Shown piece by piece: positions 1-8,019 of a DNA stretch of 64,000 nt; position 1 is the first letter of the stretch; every line of letters begins with the position of its first letter. The position numbers were made by a program, and so were the translations under genes. Under the pieces are notes generated by a model that worked only from the letters and a program-made list of their open reading frames with translations, was not told where the DNA came from and ran no database searches. This stretch comes from Kribbella sp. VKM Ac-2568 (GTDB taxonomy: Bacteria; Actinomycetota; Actinomycetes; Propionibacteriales; Kribbellaceae): NCBI RefSeq assembly GCF_004345365.1, contig NZ_SLVF01000002.1:620001-684000 (forward strand), read 5' to 3'.

Positions 1-2862
1 GTGACGACCACCGTTCTCGCCATGACCATGGGCTCAGGCGCCAATGCCGCCGGCTCGCTGCCGAAGGCCGACCCGGACGCGCCCGCGGTCCAGGCCGAAC
101 CGAGCCAGCGAGAGACGAAGGGCTTCTACGACGCGCGCACGCCGAGCGCGCGTGCGACGTACGCACAAGCCGCCAAGACGATGGCCAAGGAGGGCGCTGC
201 CGCGGAGAAGTTCCGCGACTCGCTGGGCCCGCAGGGCATCGTCTCGGTGGACCCGGCGACCGGTACTCCGAAGCAGGTCGCCAAGCTCAACGGGTTCCTC
301 ACCGGACCGAGCAGCAAGCCGCCGGCGCGGATCGTCTTCGACTACATCCGGGCGCATCCCGAGATCTTCCGGCTGACCGAGAACGACCTGCGGACGCTGC
401 GGCTGCGCAAGGACTACCGCGACGTGGCCGGGTCCCACCACCTCTCCTGGGAGCAGTGGGTGAACGGCACCCCGCTCTTCGGCAACGGCATCATCGGGCA
501 CGTCACCAAGCGCGGTGAGCTGATCGCCATCATGGGCTCGCCGGTGCCGGGTCTGGCCGGGCTCGCCGCCCGGGCAGGTGCCGCTTCGGTGACCGCGGAC
601 AGCGCCCGCGCGGCTGCTGCCAAGGACGTCGGCGGCAAGGCGGCCGCGACCAGCGCGAAGACCGTCGCCGACGGTAAGAAGTGGGGCAACGGCGATTACG
701 CCAAGCGGGTCTGGTTCTACACACAGGCCGGGCTGCGCATGGGCTGGGCGACCTACACCCAGGCCGGCGGCACGTTGATCTACAGCCATGTGATCGACGC
801 GTCGACCGGCAGTGTCCTGTACCGCCGGCCGCTGGTCGACCACGCCAACGGCGATGGCCTGGTGACGGACTACTACCCAGGCGCGGCCAAGGGCGGCACC
901 CAGCGGAAGGTCAACTTCTTCAAGGCCGGTTACCTGCAGAAGGGCGCCCAGACGCTCCAGGACGGTACATCGGTCAACGCGTTCGCCGACATCAACGACG
1001 ACGACCTGGCCAACACCGGTGAGACCGTCAAGGTGCCCGGCACGAGGACCACCGCGGAGTACCGGCTGGTGCCGTTCGCGAGCAACCCACAGTGCTCGCC
1101 CGCCTTCGTCTGCACCTGGGACCCGGCGACCGCGAACTCCTGGCGGACGAACCTGAACCAGGACGTGACCCAGGCGTTCTACCTTGCCAGCAACTTCCAC
1201 GACTACCTGCGGCGGTCGCCGATCGGGTTCACCGCCGCGGCGGGAAACTTCGAGACCACGGGCAGCGACCCGGTGCTGCTGAACGCGATCGACGGCGCGA
1301 ACACCCTCAACGGCCTGCCCGACGGCGGCCACGTCGACAACGCGAACATGAACACTCCGCCGGACGGCACCTCGCCGACCATGCAGATGTACCTGTTCCA
1401 CAACCCGGCCAACCCGGACGACCGGTTCGTGCCGACCAGTTCGGCGAACGACGCGAGCATCCTGTACCACGAGTACACCCACGGTCTGTCCAACCGGCTC
1501 GTGGTCGATGCCTCCGGCAACTCCACGCTGAACAGCGTGCAGGCCGGCGGCATGGGCGAGGGCTGGAGCGACTTCTACGCGATGGACAACCTGGTCGCCA
1601 AGGGCTTCCAGCCGAACAGCGGCCGGCGCGACGGCGAGGTCCGGGAAGGCACGTACACCGTGGCCGGCGGGCTGTTCCGCAAGGAGGCGATGGACTGCCG
1701 GGTCGGTTCGACCGCCTCGACCTGTGTCGCGCTCGACGGTACCCAGGGCGGTTACACCTTCGCCGACTTCCCGAACCTGGGCCTGCGTGGGCCTGAGGTG
1801 CACGACATCGGCGAGTTCTGGGCACAGGTGCTCTGGGACGTCCGGGAACGCTTCGGTCACACCAGGACGATCTCGCTGGTGACCCGGGCGATGGAGCTGT
1901 CCCCGCCCGACCCGTCGCTGCTGGACATGCGCAACGCGATCCTGCAGGCCGACCAGGTCGTCAACCGTGGCAAGGATGTCGCCACTCTCTGGCGGATCTT
2001 CGCGGCCCGCGGCATGGGCTGGTTCGCCGGCGTCGTCGACGCCGCCGATACGGTCCCGGCGGAGGACTTCCACGTGCCGCCGACCGGTGCCGGGGCCACC
2101 CTGCAGGGCACGGTGACGGACAAGCTCACCGGCGCGCCGGTACCGAACGCGCTGGTGTTCATCGCCGGGCACGACTCCGGCTACTCCGGTGACTACTCCG
2201 ACGTGACCGATGCCCAGGGCAAGTACTTGATCGACGGAGTGCTGCCGGGGACGTACCCGAAGCTGGTCGTGGCCGGCGGTCCCTACGAGATCCTGAACCA
2301 GGCTGTCACGGTCGCGCCCGGCGGTTCGACGGTCAACTTCGCACCACGCCGTGACTGGGCGGCCGCTGCCGGTGGAGGTTCGATCACGGCCTTCAACGGT
2401 CCGGACTTCGCGCCGGCCTGCACACCGCCGTACGCGATCGACCTGTCCCAGGGCACCGGCTGGGGCAGCACCACGGGCGACAACCAGGGCACGCCGACGA
2501 ACACCCCGATCCCGAAGTTCATCGTGGTGGCGCTGCCGTCGACCGTGAACATCACCACCTTCGCGGTCGACCCGACGCAGACCTGCGGCGATCCTGGCAG
2601 CGCGGCCACCGGCGGTTTCCGGATCGAGACGTCAGCCGACGGTACGACCTGGGCCACCGCGGCCGAGGGCACCTTCGGCGCGGCCAACCGCGGCCGGTAC
2701 AACGAGGTCACGCCGACCGGCGCCACCGCCGGCGTGAAGTTCGTCAAGTTCTGGATGCTCAGCCCACAGGTCCCGGACATCACCAACAACTGCCCGAACG
2801 GCCCGTTCGCCGGCTGCCAGTTCATGGACATGATGGAACTGGAGGTCTTCGGTACCCAGTAG
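1..2862 (+). CDS. Secreted M36 (fungalysin-type) zinc metallopeptidase, probably 5'-partial
   Basis: Extracellular zinc endopeptidase. The frame is open from base 1, and its first residues look like the tail of a signal peptide ending near GANAAGS, so the true start probably lies left of the window. An FTP-type propeptide lies around residues 95-190. The zinc site is HEYTH at 490-494 with the third ligand E520 in GEGWSDF, the usual fungalysin arrangement. After the catalytic domain comes a carboxypeptidase-regulatory-like beta domain (about 698-785), then a C-terminal discoidin-like beta-sandwich (about 795-953), probably for substrate or surface attachment. A strong hairpin follows the stop. 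Family assignment is secure; the substrate is unknown. Confidence 0.9.
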   Translation: MTTTVLAMTMGSGANAAGSLPKADPDAPAVQAEPSQRETKGFYDARTPSARATYAQAAKTMAKEGAAAEKFRDSLGPQGIVSVDPATGTPKQVAKLNGFLTGPSSKPPARIVFDYIRAHPEIFRLTENDLRTLRLRKDYRDVAGSHHLSWEQWVNGTPLFGNGIIGHVTKRGELIAIMGSPVPGLAGLAARAGAASVTADSARAAAAKDVGGKAAATSAKTVADGKKWGNGDYAKRVWFYTQAGLRMGWATYTQAGGTLIYSHVIDASTGSVLYRRPLVDHANGDGLVTDYYPGAAKGGTQRKVNFFKAGYLQKGAQTLQDGTSVNAFADINDDDLANTGETVKVPGTRTTAEYRLVPFASNPQCSPAFVCTWDPATANSWRTNLNQDVTQAFYLASNFHDYLRRSPIGFTAAAGNFETTGSDPVLLNAIDGANTLNGLPDGGHVDNANMNTPPDGTSPTMQMYLFHNPANPDDRFVPTSSANDASILYHEYTHGLSNRLVVDASGNSTLNSVQAGGMGEGWSDFYAMDNLVAKGFQPNSGRRDGEVREGTYTVAGGLFRKEAMDCRVGSTASTCVALDGTQGGYTFADFPNLGLRGPEVHDIGEFWAQVLWDVRERFGHTRTISLVTRAMELSPPDPSLLDMRNAILQADQVVNRGKDVATLWRIFAARGMGWFAGVVDAADTVPAEDFHVPPTGAGATLQGTVTDKLTGAPVPNALVFIAGHDSGYSGDYSDVTDAQGKYLIDGVLPGTYPKLVVAGGPYEILNQAVTVAPGGSTVNFAPRRDWAAAAGGGSITAFNGPDFAPACTPPYAIDLSQGTGWGSTTGDNQGTPTNTPIPKFIVVALPSTVNITTFAVDPTQTCGDPGSAATGGFRIETSADGTTWATAAEGTFGAANRGRYNEVTPTGATAGVKFVKFWMLSPQVPDITNNCPNGPFAGCQFMDMMELEVFGTQ

Positions 2863-2872
2863 CCAGCTGCTC

Positions 2873-2901
2873 GGGGCCGGGAACCTCGGGTTCCCGGCCC
2901 C
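2873..2901 (+). terminator. Strong hairpin after the M36 protease
   Basis: A perfect 13-bp stem (GGGGCCGGGAACC and its complement) closes a 3-nt TCG loop, 11 nt after the protease stop codon. There is no clear U tract, which is common for actinobacterial terminators. Confidence 0.8.
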
Positions 2902-3085
2902 GATCCACGCTGCAGATCTCGCCACGACACGGATGACTACAGATGGTCACCCAGTGGATTGAGTAACGGCTCTATCGCTCACGGAGCGTGTCGCGTTACA
3001 GACCTTGCAACAAGCTGCAAATGACGTGCGCGCCTTGACCGCAAGGCTTGCTTTCCGGTGTCTGTCGGCCTCACAGTTCCCCCTC

Positions 3086-3871
3086 GTGAGGAAACGCTTG
3101 AGCGCCGTGAAGCCCAACCGGCGCCAGATTCTGCTGACCGGAGCGGTGGCCGTGGCCGGCACCACCGGCGCCATCGTCGCCGCCAGCCACAGCGACGCCG
3201 CCGACAGCGGCCCCTACGGCTCCGGAGTCATCGCGAACTGGCTGGTCCTCAGCAAAGCGATCTCGCCCGAGACCATCATCAAGACCGTCATCGCCAAGGA
3301 CGGCGTCTTCATGTTCGGCGACAGCATCGCCGTCCAGGACGGAAAGTCCCTCGCCATCCGCCTCGCCGGCCGCACCGGCGACAGCCTGGCCGTCCACAAC
3401 TGGTCCGGCCGCCCCACCACCCAAGCCGTCGACGCTCTCCAGGACTGGGCCACCAAGTACGGCATGCCACGCCGGATCCTGATGGCCACCGGCACCAACG
3501 ACGTCTTCAACCCACCCGTCGTCACCGCCCAGATCAACCGCACGATGAGCATCGTCGGCCCGAACCGGACTGTGGTCTGGGTCAACACCCAGATGTGCCG
3601 GACCGCCAGGACAGCAGCGATGCAAATCGCCGATCAGCGCAACAGCGCCTGGATCAACCTCCAGCTCGCCGACGCGCAACGCAGATACCCCAACCTGCGA
3701 ATCGTCCACTGGGCCGAATACCTCGCCGCCAAACCCACCCGCCTCACCGCGTACCTCAGCGATGGTGTCCACACCACCGTCCCGTACGGCCAAGACGCCC
3801 GCAACGAACTCATCACCCAAGCCCTCGCCGCCGCCAAACTCGCACTACCCCAGGCAAAGTCGAGCAAGTGA
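3086..3871 (+). CDS. Exported SGNH/GDSL-type hydrolase
   Basis: Probable secreted esterase/lipase-like hydrolase of the SGNH superfamily. Counting from the GTG at 3086, the nucleophile is S80 in FGDS, the GTND motif follows, and the Asp-His pair is D226 and H229 in DGVH. The N-terminus has twin arginines (NRRQ) before a hydrophobic stretch ending near SDAA, so Tat export is likely. The start is uncertain: the reading frame opens at 3005, but the signal peptide sits best behind GTG 3086, TTG 3098 (GAGGA six bases upstream) or GTG 3107. The substrate cannot be told from sequence. Confidence 0.75.
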   Translation: MRKRLSAVKPNRRQILLTGAVAVAGTTGAIVAASHSDAADSGPYGSGVIANWLVLSKAISPETIIKTVIAKDGVFMFGDSIAVQDGKSLAIRLAGRTGDSLAVHNWSGRPTTQAVDALQDWATKYGMPRRILMATGTNDVFNPPVVTAQINRTMSIVGPNRTVVWVNTQMCRTARTAAMQIADQRNSAWINLQLADAQRRYPNLRIVHWAEYLAAKPTRLTAYLSDGVHTTVPYGQDARNELITQALAAAKLALPQAKSSK

Positions 3872-3872
3872 T

Positions 3873-3904
3873 CTGACCGCCGACACCGCGGATCGGCGTG
3901 TCAG
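3873..3904. terminator. Hairpin between convergent genes
   Basis: CTGAC-CGCCGA pairs with TCGGCG-GTCAG with one bulged base and a 9-nt loop. It lies between the 3' ends of the SGNH hydrolase and the convergent 159-residue gene, so it could stop transcription in both directions. No U tract. Confidence 0.4.
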
Positions 3905-4380
3905 CTTCGGCGGAAGGGGCGAACGCGGCCGGCGAGGGCTGCCAGGCCGAGGAGAGTGGGGACTGCGAGCGCGACCGGGAGTGCACCGGCCGTGTCGAGG
4001 GTCTGTCGGGCGGACACGGTCAGATGAACTGGTGGCCCGGCGACCAGCGAGCCGTTCTGGGGAATCAAGACGATGTAGAGGGCGAAGTGCCCAGGGTTGA
4101 CTGCCTGGACCTCCCAGTCGAGTTGGGTCTCCGCGCCCGGAGGGACCGGCTTGGTGACCTCTGACGTCCAGTCCTCGAGGTCGACGTACACGCCGTCGAG
4201 GCTGGCGACGTTGAGGTGGGCGATCGCCGGCTCCTTCAGCTCCCCGGTGACGACCGATTCCAGCGACAGCGTCTGACCCGTGACGGCGGTCAGGCTGCTC
4301 TGGTTCATCGTGATGACGGGCGCTGGTGGTGCGGGTGGGACCGCGAGCAGCACGGTGGCGATGAGATTGAGCGGATTCAT
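3901..4380 (-). CDS. Small exported, C-terminally anchored protein, third gene of an ABC operon
   Basis: A 159-residue protein I do not recognise. It has a short N-terminal hydrophobic segment (signal peptide or anchor), a middle that reads like an extracellular beta-sandwich (about 25-125), and a C-terminal transmembrane helix followed by RVRPFRRS, giving an outside-loop, cytoplasmic-tail topology. Its ATG overlaps the stop of the ABC permease (ATGA), so it is translationally coupled to the exporter. It could be an accessory subunit or the substrate-contact part of the transporter; this is inferred from position only. Confidence 0.7.
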   Translation of the reverse strand: MNPLNLIATVLLAVPPAPPAPVITMNQSSLTAVTGQTLSLESVVTGELKEPAIAHLNVASLDGVYVDLEDWTSEVTKPVPPGAETQLDWEVQAVNPGHFALYIVLIPQNGSLVAGPPVHLTVSARQTLDTAGALPVALAVPTLLGLAALAGRVRPFRRS

Positions 4381-5177
4381 TCGGACCCCACTCCTGCGGT
4401 CAGCTTGACGATGCGAGGACCGATCACGATCAGCAGGGCGCAGACCAGCACAGCCAGGACGGCCGGCGCGACCAGATAGCTGAGGTCGTGCGTCCAGGTG
4501 CGACGGCCGACCAGGACCTGGGAGACGTAGTGCAGTGCCGACCCGATCGGGTTGATGCGGACCAGTAGTTCACCGAAGCCTGTTCTCGGCAACGCGGGGA
4601 TCTGCGTCGGGGCGAACAGCACCAACAACAGCAGCAGACTGACCACCAGACTGGTCTTGTTCGAGTTCGTCAGGGCGCTGATCAACAACCCCAGGCCGGC
4701 CAGGCCCAAGGCCACCAACGTCCCGACGCACAAAGCCAGTACTGCGGCTTGCCCCGTCGCCGCGACACCGCGTCCGAGCACCCACAGGTAGGGAATGGCG
4801 ACGACCAAACAGGCCAACCACAGGGTCGTGGCCGCGACCAGCTTTCCGCCTACGATCCCCCGCCGTGAGACCGGCGTCAGGAGCAGCGCCTCGAAGGTAC
4901 CGCGTTCGCGTTCACCGCTGATCGCGTCCGCACTGACCACCAGCGTGAGCAGCACACCGACCGACAGAGCCACCTGCACGGTGAGGTTGACGGCCTCCCG
5001 CTGCTCGAGGAAGTTCATTGCGCGGTTCGTGGCCGCCAGGTAGGTCATCGCGCTGAGCAGCAGGCTGTACGCGAACACGAGCAGCGGACCGCGTCCCCCG
5101 ATCCAGAGGTCCCGGCTCTCCTGTTCGGCGACCACCAGCCAGCGGCTGCCCGGCGTACGGGTGTCGTCGAGCTTCAT
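4377..5177 (-). CDS. ABC-2 type transporter permease
   Basis: A 266-residue integral membrane subunit with about six hydrophobic segments. The motif SGERERGTFEALLLTPVSR, between the second and third segments, is typical of ABC-2/NatB-like permeases. The start is the ATG at 5177, which overlaps the ATPase stop (ATGA); a longer open frame to 5306 is not needed. It forms a three-gene operon with the ATPase upstream and the small anchored protein downstream. The substrate is unknown: drug, ion or lipid export are all possible. Confidence 0.85.
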   Translation of the reverse strand: MKLDDTRTPGSRWLVVAEQESRDLWIGGRGPLLVFAYSLLLSAMTYLAATNRAMNFLEQREAVNLTVQVALSVGVLLTLVVSADAISGERERGTFEALLLTPVSRRGIVGGKLVAATTLWLACLVVAIPYLWVLGRGVAATGQAAVLALCVGTLVALGLAGLGLLISALTNSNKTSLVVSLLLLLVLFAPTQIPALPRTGFGELLVRINPIGSALHYVSQVLVGRRTWTHDLSYLVAPAVLAVLVCALLIVIGPRIVKLTAGVGSE

Positions 5178-5905
5178 CGGTCGCTCCCCTCGGTGAGGCT
5201 GAGGAACGCATCGTTCAGGCTCTCCGCACCGACGGCCGCCTTGACCTCGGAGACCGTACCGGCGGCGCGAAGCCTGCCGCGATCCAGGATCAGGAGACTG
5301 CTGCACACCTGTTCGACCTCCGCCAGGGTGTGCGTGGACAAGACCACGGTGGCGCCACGTTCCCCGGCGATCAGAGCGACCGTGTTGAGGATTTCGCGTT
5401 GGCCGGCGGGGTCCAGCCCGAGAGTCGGCTCATCGAGGAACACGACGGTAGGGTCGTTGATCAAGGCCCGCGCGATGCCCAGTCTCTGCTTCATCCCGCG
5501 GCTGTAGGTCGAGATCAAGGCGCCGGCCCGATCACCGAGACCGACCTCCTTCAGCAAGCGTTGGGCGGCCATCGCGGACTCGGACCGACTCCGGCCGAAC
5601 AACCTCGCGGCGTACCTCAGGTACGCCGTGCCGCTCTGGCGCGCGGGATAGCCGGCGCTCTCGGGGAGAACACCGATGCGCGCCCGGATCCTCGCCGGCT
5701 CCCGGTCGGGTATCCCCGCCACAGTGAACGAACCGGCGGACGGCCGGAGGATCGTGGTGAGCAACCGGATTGTGGTCGTCTTCCCCGCGCCGTTGGGTCC
5801 GAGCAAACCGACGATGTCACCCTGCTCGGCCACGAAGCTCAGGCCCTCTACGGCGCTGCGCGGGCCGTAGCGTCTGCTCAGGCCGACTGCTTCGAGTGTG
5901 GGCAT
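5174..5905 (-). CDS. ABC transporter ATP-binding protein
   Basis: A 243-residue ATPase of the CcmA/NatA/DrrA class. Walker A is GPNGAGKT with K42, the signature is YSRGMKQRLG and Walker B is VVFLDEPTLGLDP. It energises the permease encoded next in the operon. It is transcribed divergently from the OmpR-type two-component pair, and the 99-bp spacer carries an ordered array of half-sites. The system may therefore be controlled by that regulator, as is common for such exporters. Confidence 0.9.
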   Translation of the reverse strand: MPTLEAVGLSRRYGPRSAVEGLSFVAEQGDIVGLLGPNGAGKTTTIRLLTTILRPSAGSFTVAGIPDREPARIRARIGVLPESAGYPARQSGTAYLRYAARLFGRSRSESAMAAQRLLKEVGLGDRAGALISTYSRGMKQRLGIARALINDPTVVFLDEPTLGLDPAGQREILNTVALIAGERGATVVLSTHTLAEVEQVCSSLLILDRGRLRAAGTVSEVKAAVGAESLNDAFLSLTEGSDR

Positions 5906-5928
5906 GGCCCGACGGTAGGACGACGGTC

Positions 5929-5967
5929 CTGAACCCCGGCTGAACGCCGGATTCAGCCCGCGTTCAG
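5929..5967. promoter_or_regulatory. Four-half-site operator between ABC operon and two-component genes
   Basis: CTGAAC at 5929 and 5940, then ATTCAG at 5951 and GTTCAG at 5962: four half-sites starting exactly 11 bp apart, the first two pointing one way and the last two the other. The 11-bp phasing of direct repeats is what OmpR/PhoB-family dimers bind. It lies between the divergent starts at 5905 and 6005, so it can serve both. Confidence 0.6.
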
Positions 5968-6004
5968 CGAGAATGGGTCAGGATCGCCGCAGAGGAGGTG
6001 CGGG

Positions 6005-6682
6005 ATGCGGGCGCTCGTGGTCGAGGACGAACTGCGGCTCGCCGCCGGTCTGCGCAACGGCCTCGAGGCGGAGGGCTTCGCCGTCGACGTGGCGCTCACC
6101 GGCACCGACGGACTCTGGCTGGCCCGCGAGCACAGCTACGACGTCCTGCTGCTGGATCTGATGCTGCCGGAGATCGACGGGTTCGAGATCTGCTCCACGC
6201 TGCGGACCGAACGCATCTGGACCCCGATCCTGATGCTGACGGCACGCGACGCGGACACCGACCAGGTCAAGGCACTCGACACCGGCGCGGACGACTATCT
6301 GACCAAGCCCTTCTCGTACGCCGTACTGGTCGCGAGGCTGCGAGCGCTGGTACGCCGAGGCGCTGTCGCACGGCCGGTCATCCTCGAGGCCGGCGATCTG
6401 CGGGTGGACCCAGCGGGCAGGCGGGCCTGGCGAGGCGAGGCCGAGCTGAACCTGACCACGCGTGAGCTGTCGGTGCTGGAATTCCTGATTCGCCGCCAGG
6501 GCGTGACGGTGTCGAAGCGGACGATCCTCGAACACGTCTGGGACTACGACTTCGAGGGCGATCCCAACATCGTCGAGGTCTACGTACGGCGCCTCCGCAA
6601 CAAGATCGACCGGCCATTCGGGCGATCGTCCATCGCGACACTGCGAGGCTCGGGCTACCGGCTGGCGGCCGATGGCGGATAG
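6005..6682 (+). CDS. OmpR/PhoB-family response regulator
   Basis: A 225-residue DNA-binding response regulator. The receiver domain (1-115) has acidic residues E7-D8, phospho-acceptor D51 in LLLDLMLP, and the conserved lysine in LTKPF. The C-terminal winged helix (about 130-223) ends with the family-typical GSGYRL. An AGGAGGT ribosome site lies just upstream of ATG 6005. It is co-transcribed with the kinase 6 bp downstream and is the likely binder of the half-site array at 5929-5967. Confidence 0.93.
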   Translation: MRALVVEDELRLAAGLRNGLEAEGFAVDVALTGTDGLWLAREHSYDVLLLDLMLPEIDGFEICSTLRTERIWTPILMLTARDADTDQVKALDTGADDYLTKPFSYAVLVARLRALVRRGAVARPVILEAGDLRVDPAGRRAWRGEAELNLTTRELSVLEFLIRRQGVTVSKRTILEHVWDYDFEGDPNIVEVYVRRLRNKIDRPFGRSSIATLRGSGYRLAADGG

Positions 6683-6688
6683 GGGGCG

Positions 6689-8002
6689 ATGGCAATGACG
6701 GTGCGAGTCCGGGTGACTCTTGCCGCGATACTCGTTGTCGGGCTGGCGCTGGTGGCTGGTGCCCTGATTCTGGTCGCACTGCTCGGGTCAGTGCTGACCG
6801 ATCAGGTCTGTGCAGATGCCCGGGAGAGTGCGACACAACTGAGCCTTGCCGCACCGCAGGAAGTGCGGGCCTCTGGCACCGAGTTGGTGCAGCTGGTCGA
6901 CCGATCCGGGGCAGTCATGGGCGCATCGGGAACACAGCGGCTCGCGGATCCAGGCACCCGATGCGTTGCGGTCGAGCCACCTGGGTACTCCGAGGACTTC
7001 GTCTTCGCCGCCGCCTCGATGCCGCAGGCGGACGGAGTACAGGTGATCGTGGGTCGGCCGCTGGTCGACGTCCTGGATTCCACCCGGTTCGTGCGGCGGG
7101 TCCTGCTGGTCGGGCTGCCGGTGATGCTAGCTGTCGTCGGGGGCGTCACGTGGATCGTGACCGGCCGGATGCTCGCACCGGTGTCGGCGATCCGGCGCGA
7201 GGTCGAGGAGATCTCCGCCGCCGAACTGCACCGCCGGGTGCCGGCGGTCCACAGCCGGGACGAGATCGGCAGACTGGCCGCGACGATGAACCGGATGCTC
7301 GACCGGCTCCAACAGGCACGGGACAGCCAACGACGGTTCGTCTCCGACGCCTCACACGAACTCCGCTCCCCCATCGCGTCCATCCGCCAGCACACCGAGG
7401 TCGCGCTCGCACACCCGGACCGATCCTCACTGGAAGAACTGGCCGGCACCGTGCTCGCCGAGGACCTCCGGATCCAGTGCCTGGTCGACGACTTACTGCT
7501 GCTGGCTCGCGCCGACGAACAGAACTTCTCCCTGCCGAGTTCTCCCGTAGACCTCGACGACCTGGTCCTGGCCGAGGCCTGTCGGTTGCGCACGGCCACG
7601 ACCCTCACCGTCGACACGTCGGCGGTCTCCGCCGGTCAGATCCTCGGCGACGAGAACTCGCTCCGCCGGATGATCCGCAACCTCGGGGACAACGCGGCCC
7701 GCTACGCCCGCCACCGGATCACCCTCACCCTGACCGAAACCGCCGACCAGGCGGTCCTCACGATCTCCGACGACGGACCCGGCATCCCCGTGGCCGATCG
7801 CGAACGGATCTTCGAGCGATTCGTCCGGCTCACCACAGCCCGCGACCGGGCGGACGGCGGAACCGGCCTCGGCCTGGCCATCGTCGCCGAAGTCGTCCGC
7901 CTACACGGCGGCACCGTCCAAGCCCGCAACCATCCTTCCGCCGGCGCCGAGTTCGAGATCCGACTGCCTAGCGCGGCCACACATCTCAAGCCGCTGCCCT
8001 GA
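6689..8002 (+). CDS. Two-component sensor histidine kinase (HAMP type)
   Basis: A 437-residue membrane sensor kinase. It has two transmembrane helices (about 8-32 and 137-158) around a roughly 100-residue extracellular sensor, then HAMP (about 160-212) and HisKA with phospho-acceptor H223 in SHELRSP. The ATPase domain carries an N box (RNLGDNAARYA), G1 DDGPGIP and G2 GTGLGLAIV. It is the cognate partner of the regulator 6 bp upstream. The signal is unknown; envelope stress or a transported compound is plausible given the adjacent ABC operon. Confidence 0.93.
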   Translation: MAMTVRVRVTLAAILVVGLALVAGALILVALLGSVLTDQVCADARESATQLSLAAPQEVRASGTELVQLVDRSGAVMGASGTQRLADPGTRCVAVEPPGYSEDFVFAAASMPQADGVQVIVGRPLVDVLDSTRFVRRVLLVGLPVMLAVVGGVTWIVTGRMLAPVSAIRREVEEISAAELHRRVPAVHSRDEIGRLAATMNRMLDRLQQARDSQRRFVSDASHELRSPIASIRQHTEVALAHPDRSSLEELAGTVLAEDLRIQCLVDDLLLLARADEQNFSLPSSPVDLDDLVLAEACRLRTATTLTVDTSAVSAGQILGDENSLRRMIRNLGDNAARYARHRITLTLTETADQAVLTISDDGPGIPVADRERIFERFVRLTTARDRADGGTGLGLAIVAEVVRLHGGTVQARNHPSAGAEFEIRLPSAATHLKPLP

Positions 8003-8019
8003 TGCCGGCGGGCCCGGCC

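Noticed and set aside
34-2172. 712-residue open frame antisense to the M36 protease
   Set aside because: Shadow frame caused by high GC; the sense frame has a complete metalloprotease with catalytic motifs, while the antisense product is arginine/glycine-rich without motifs.
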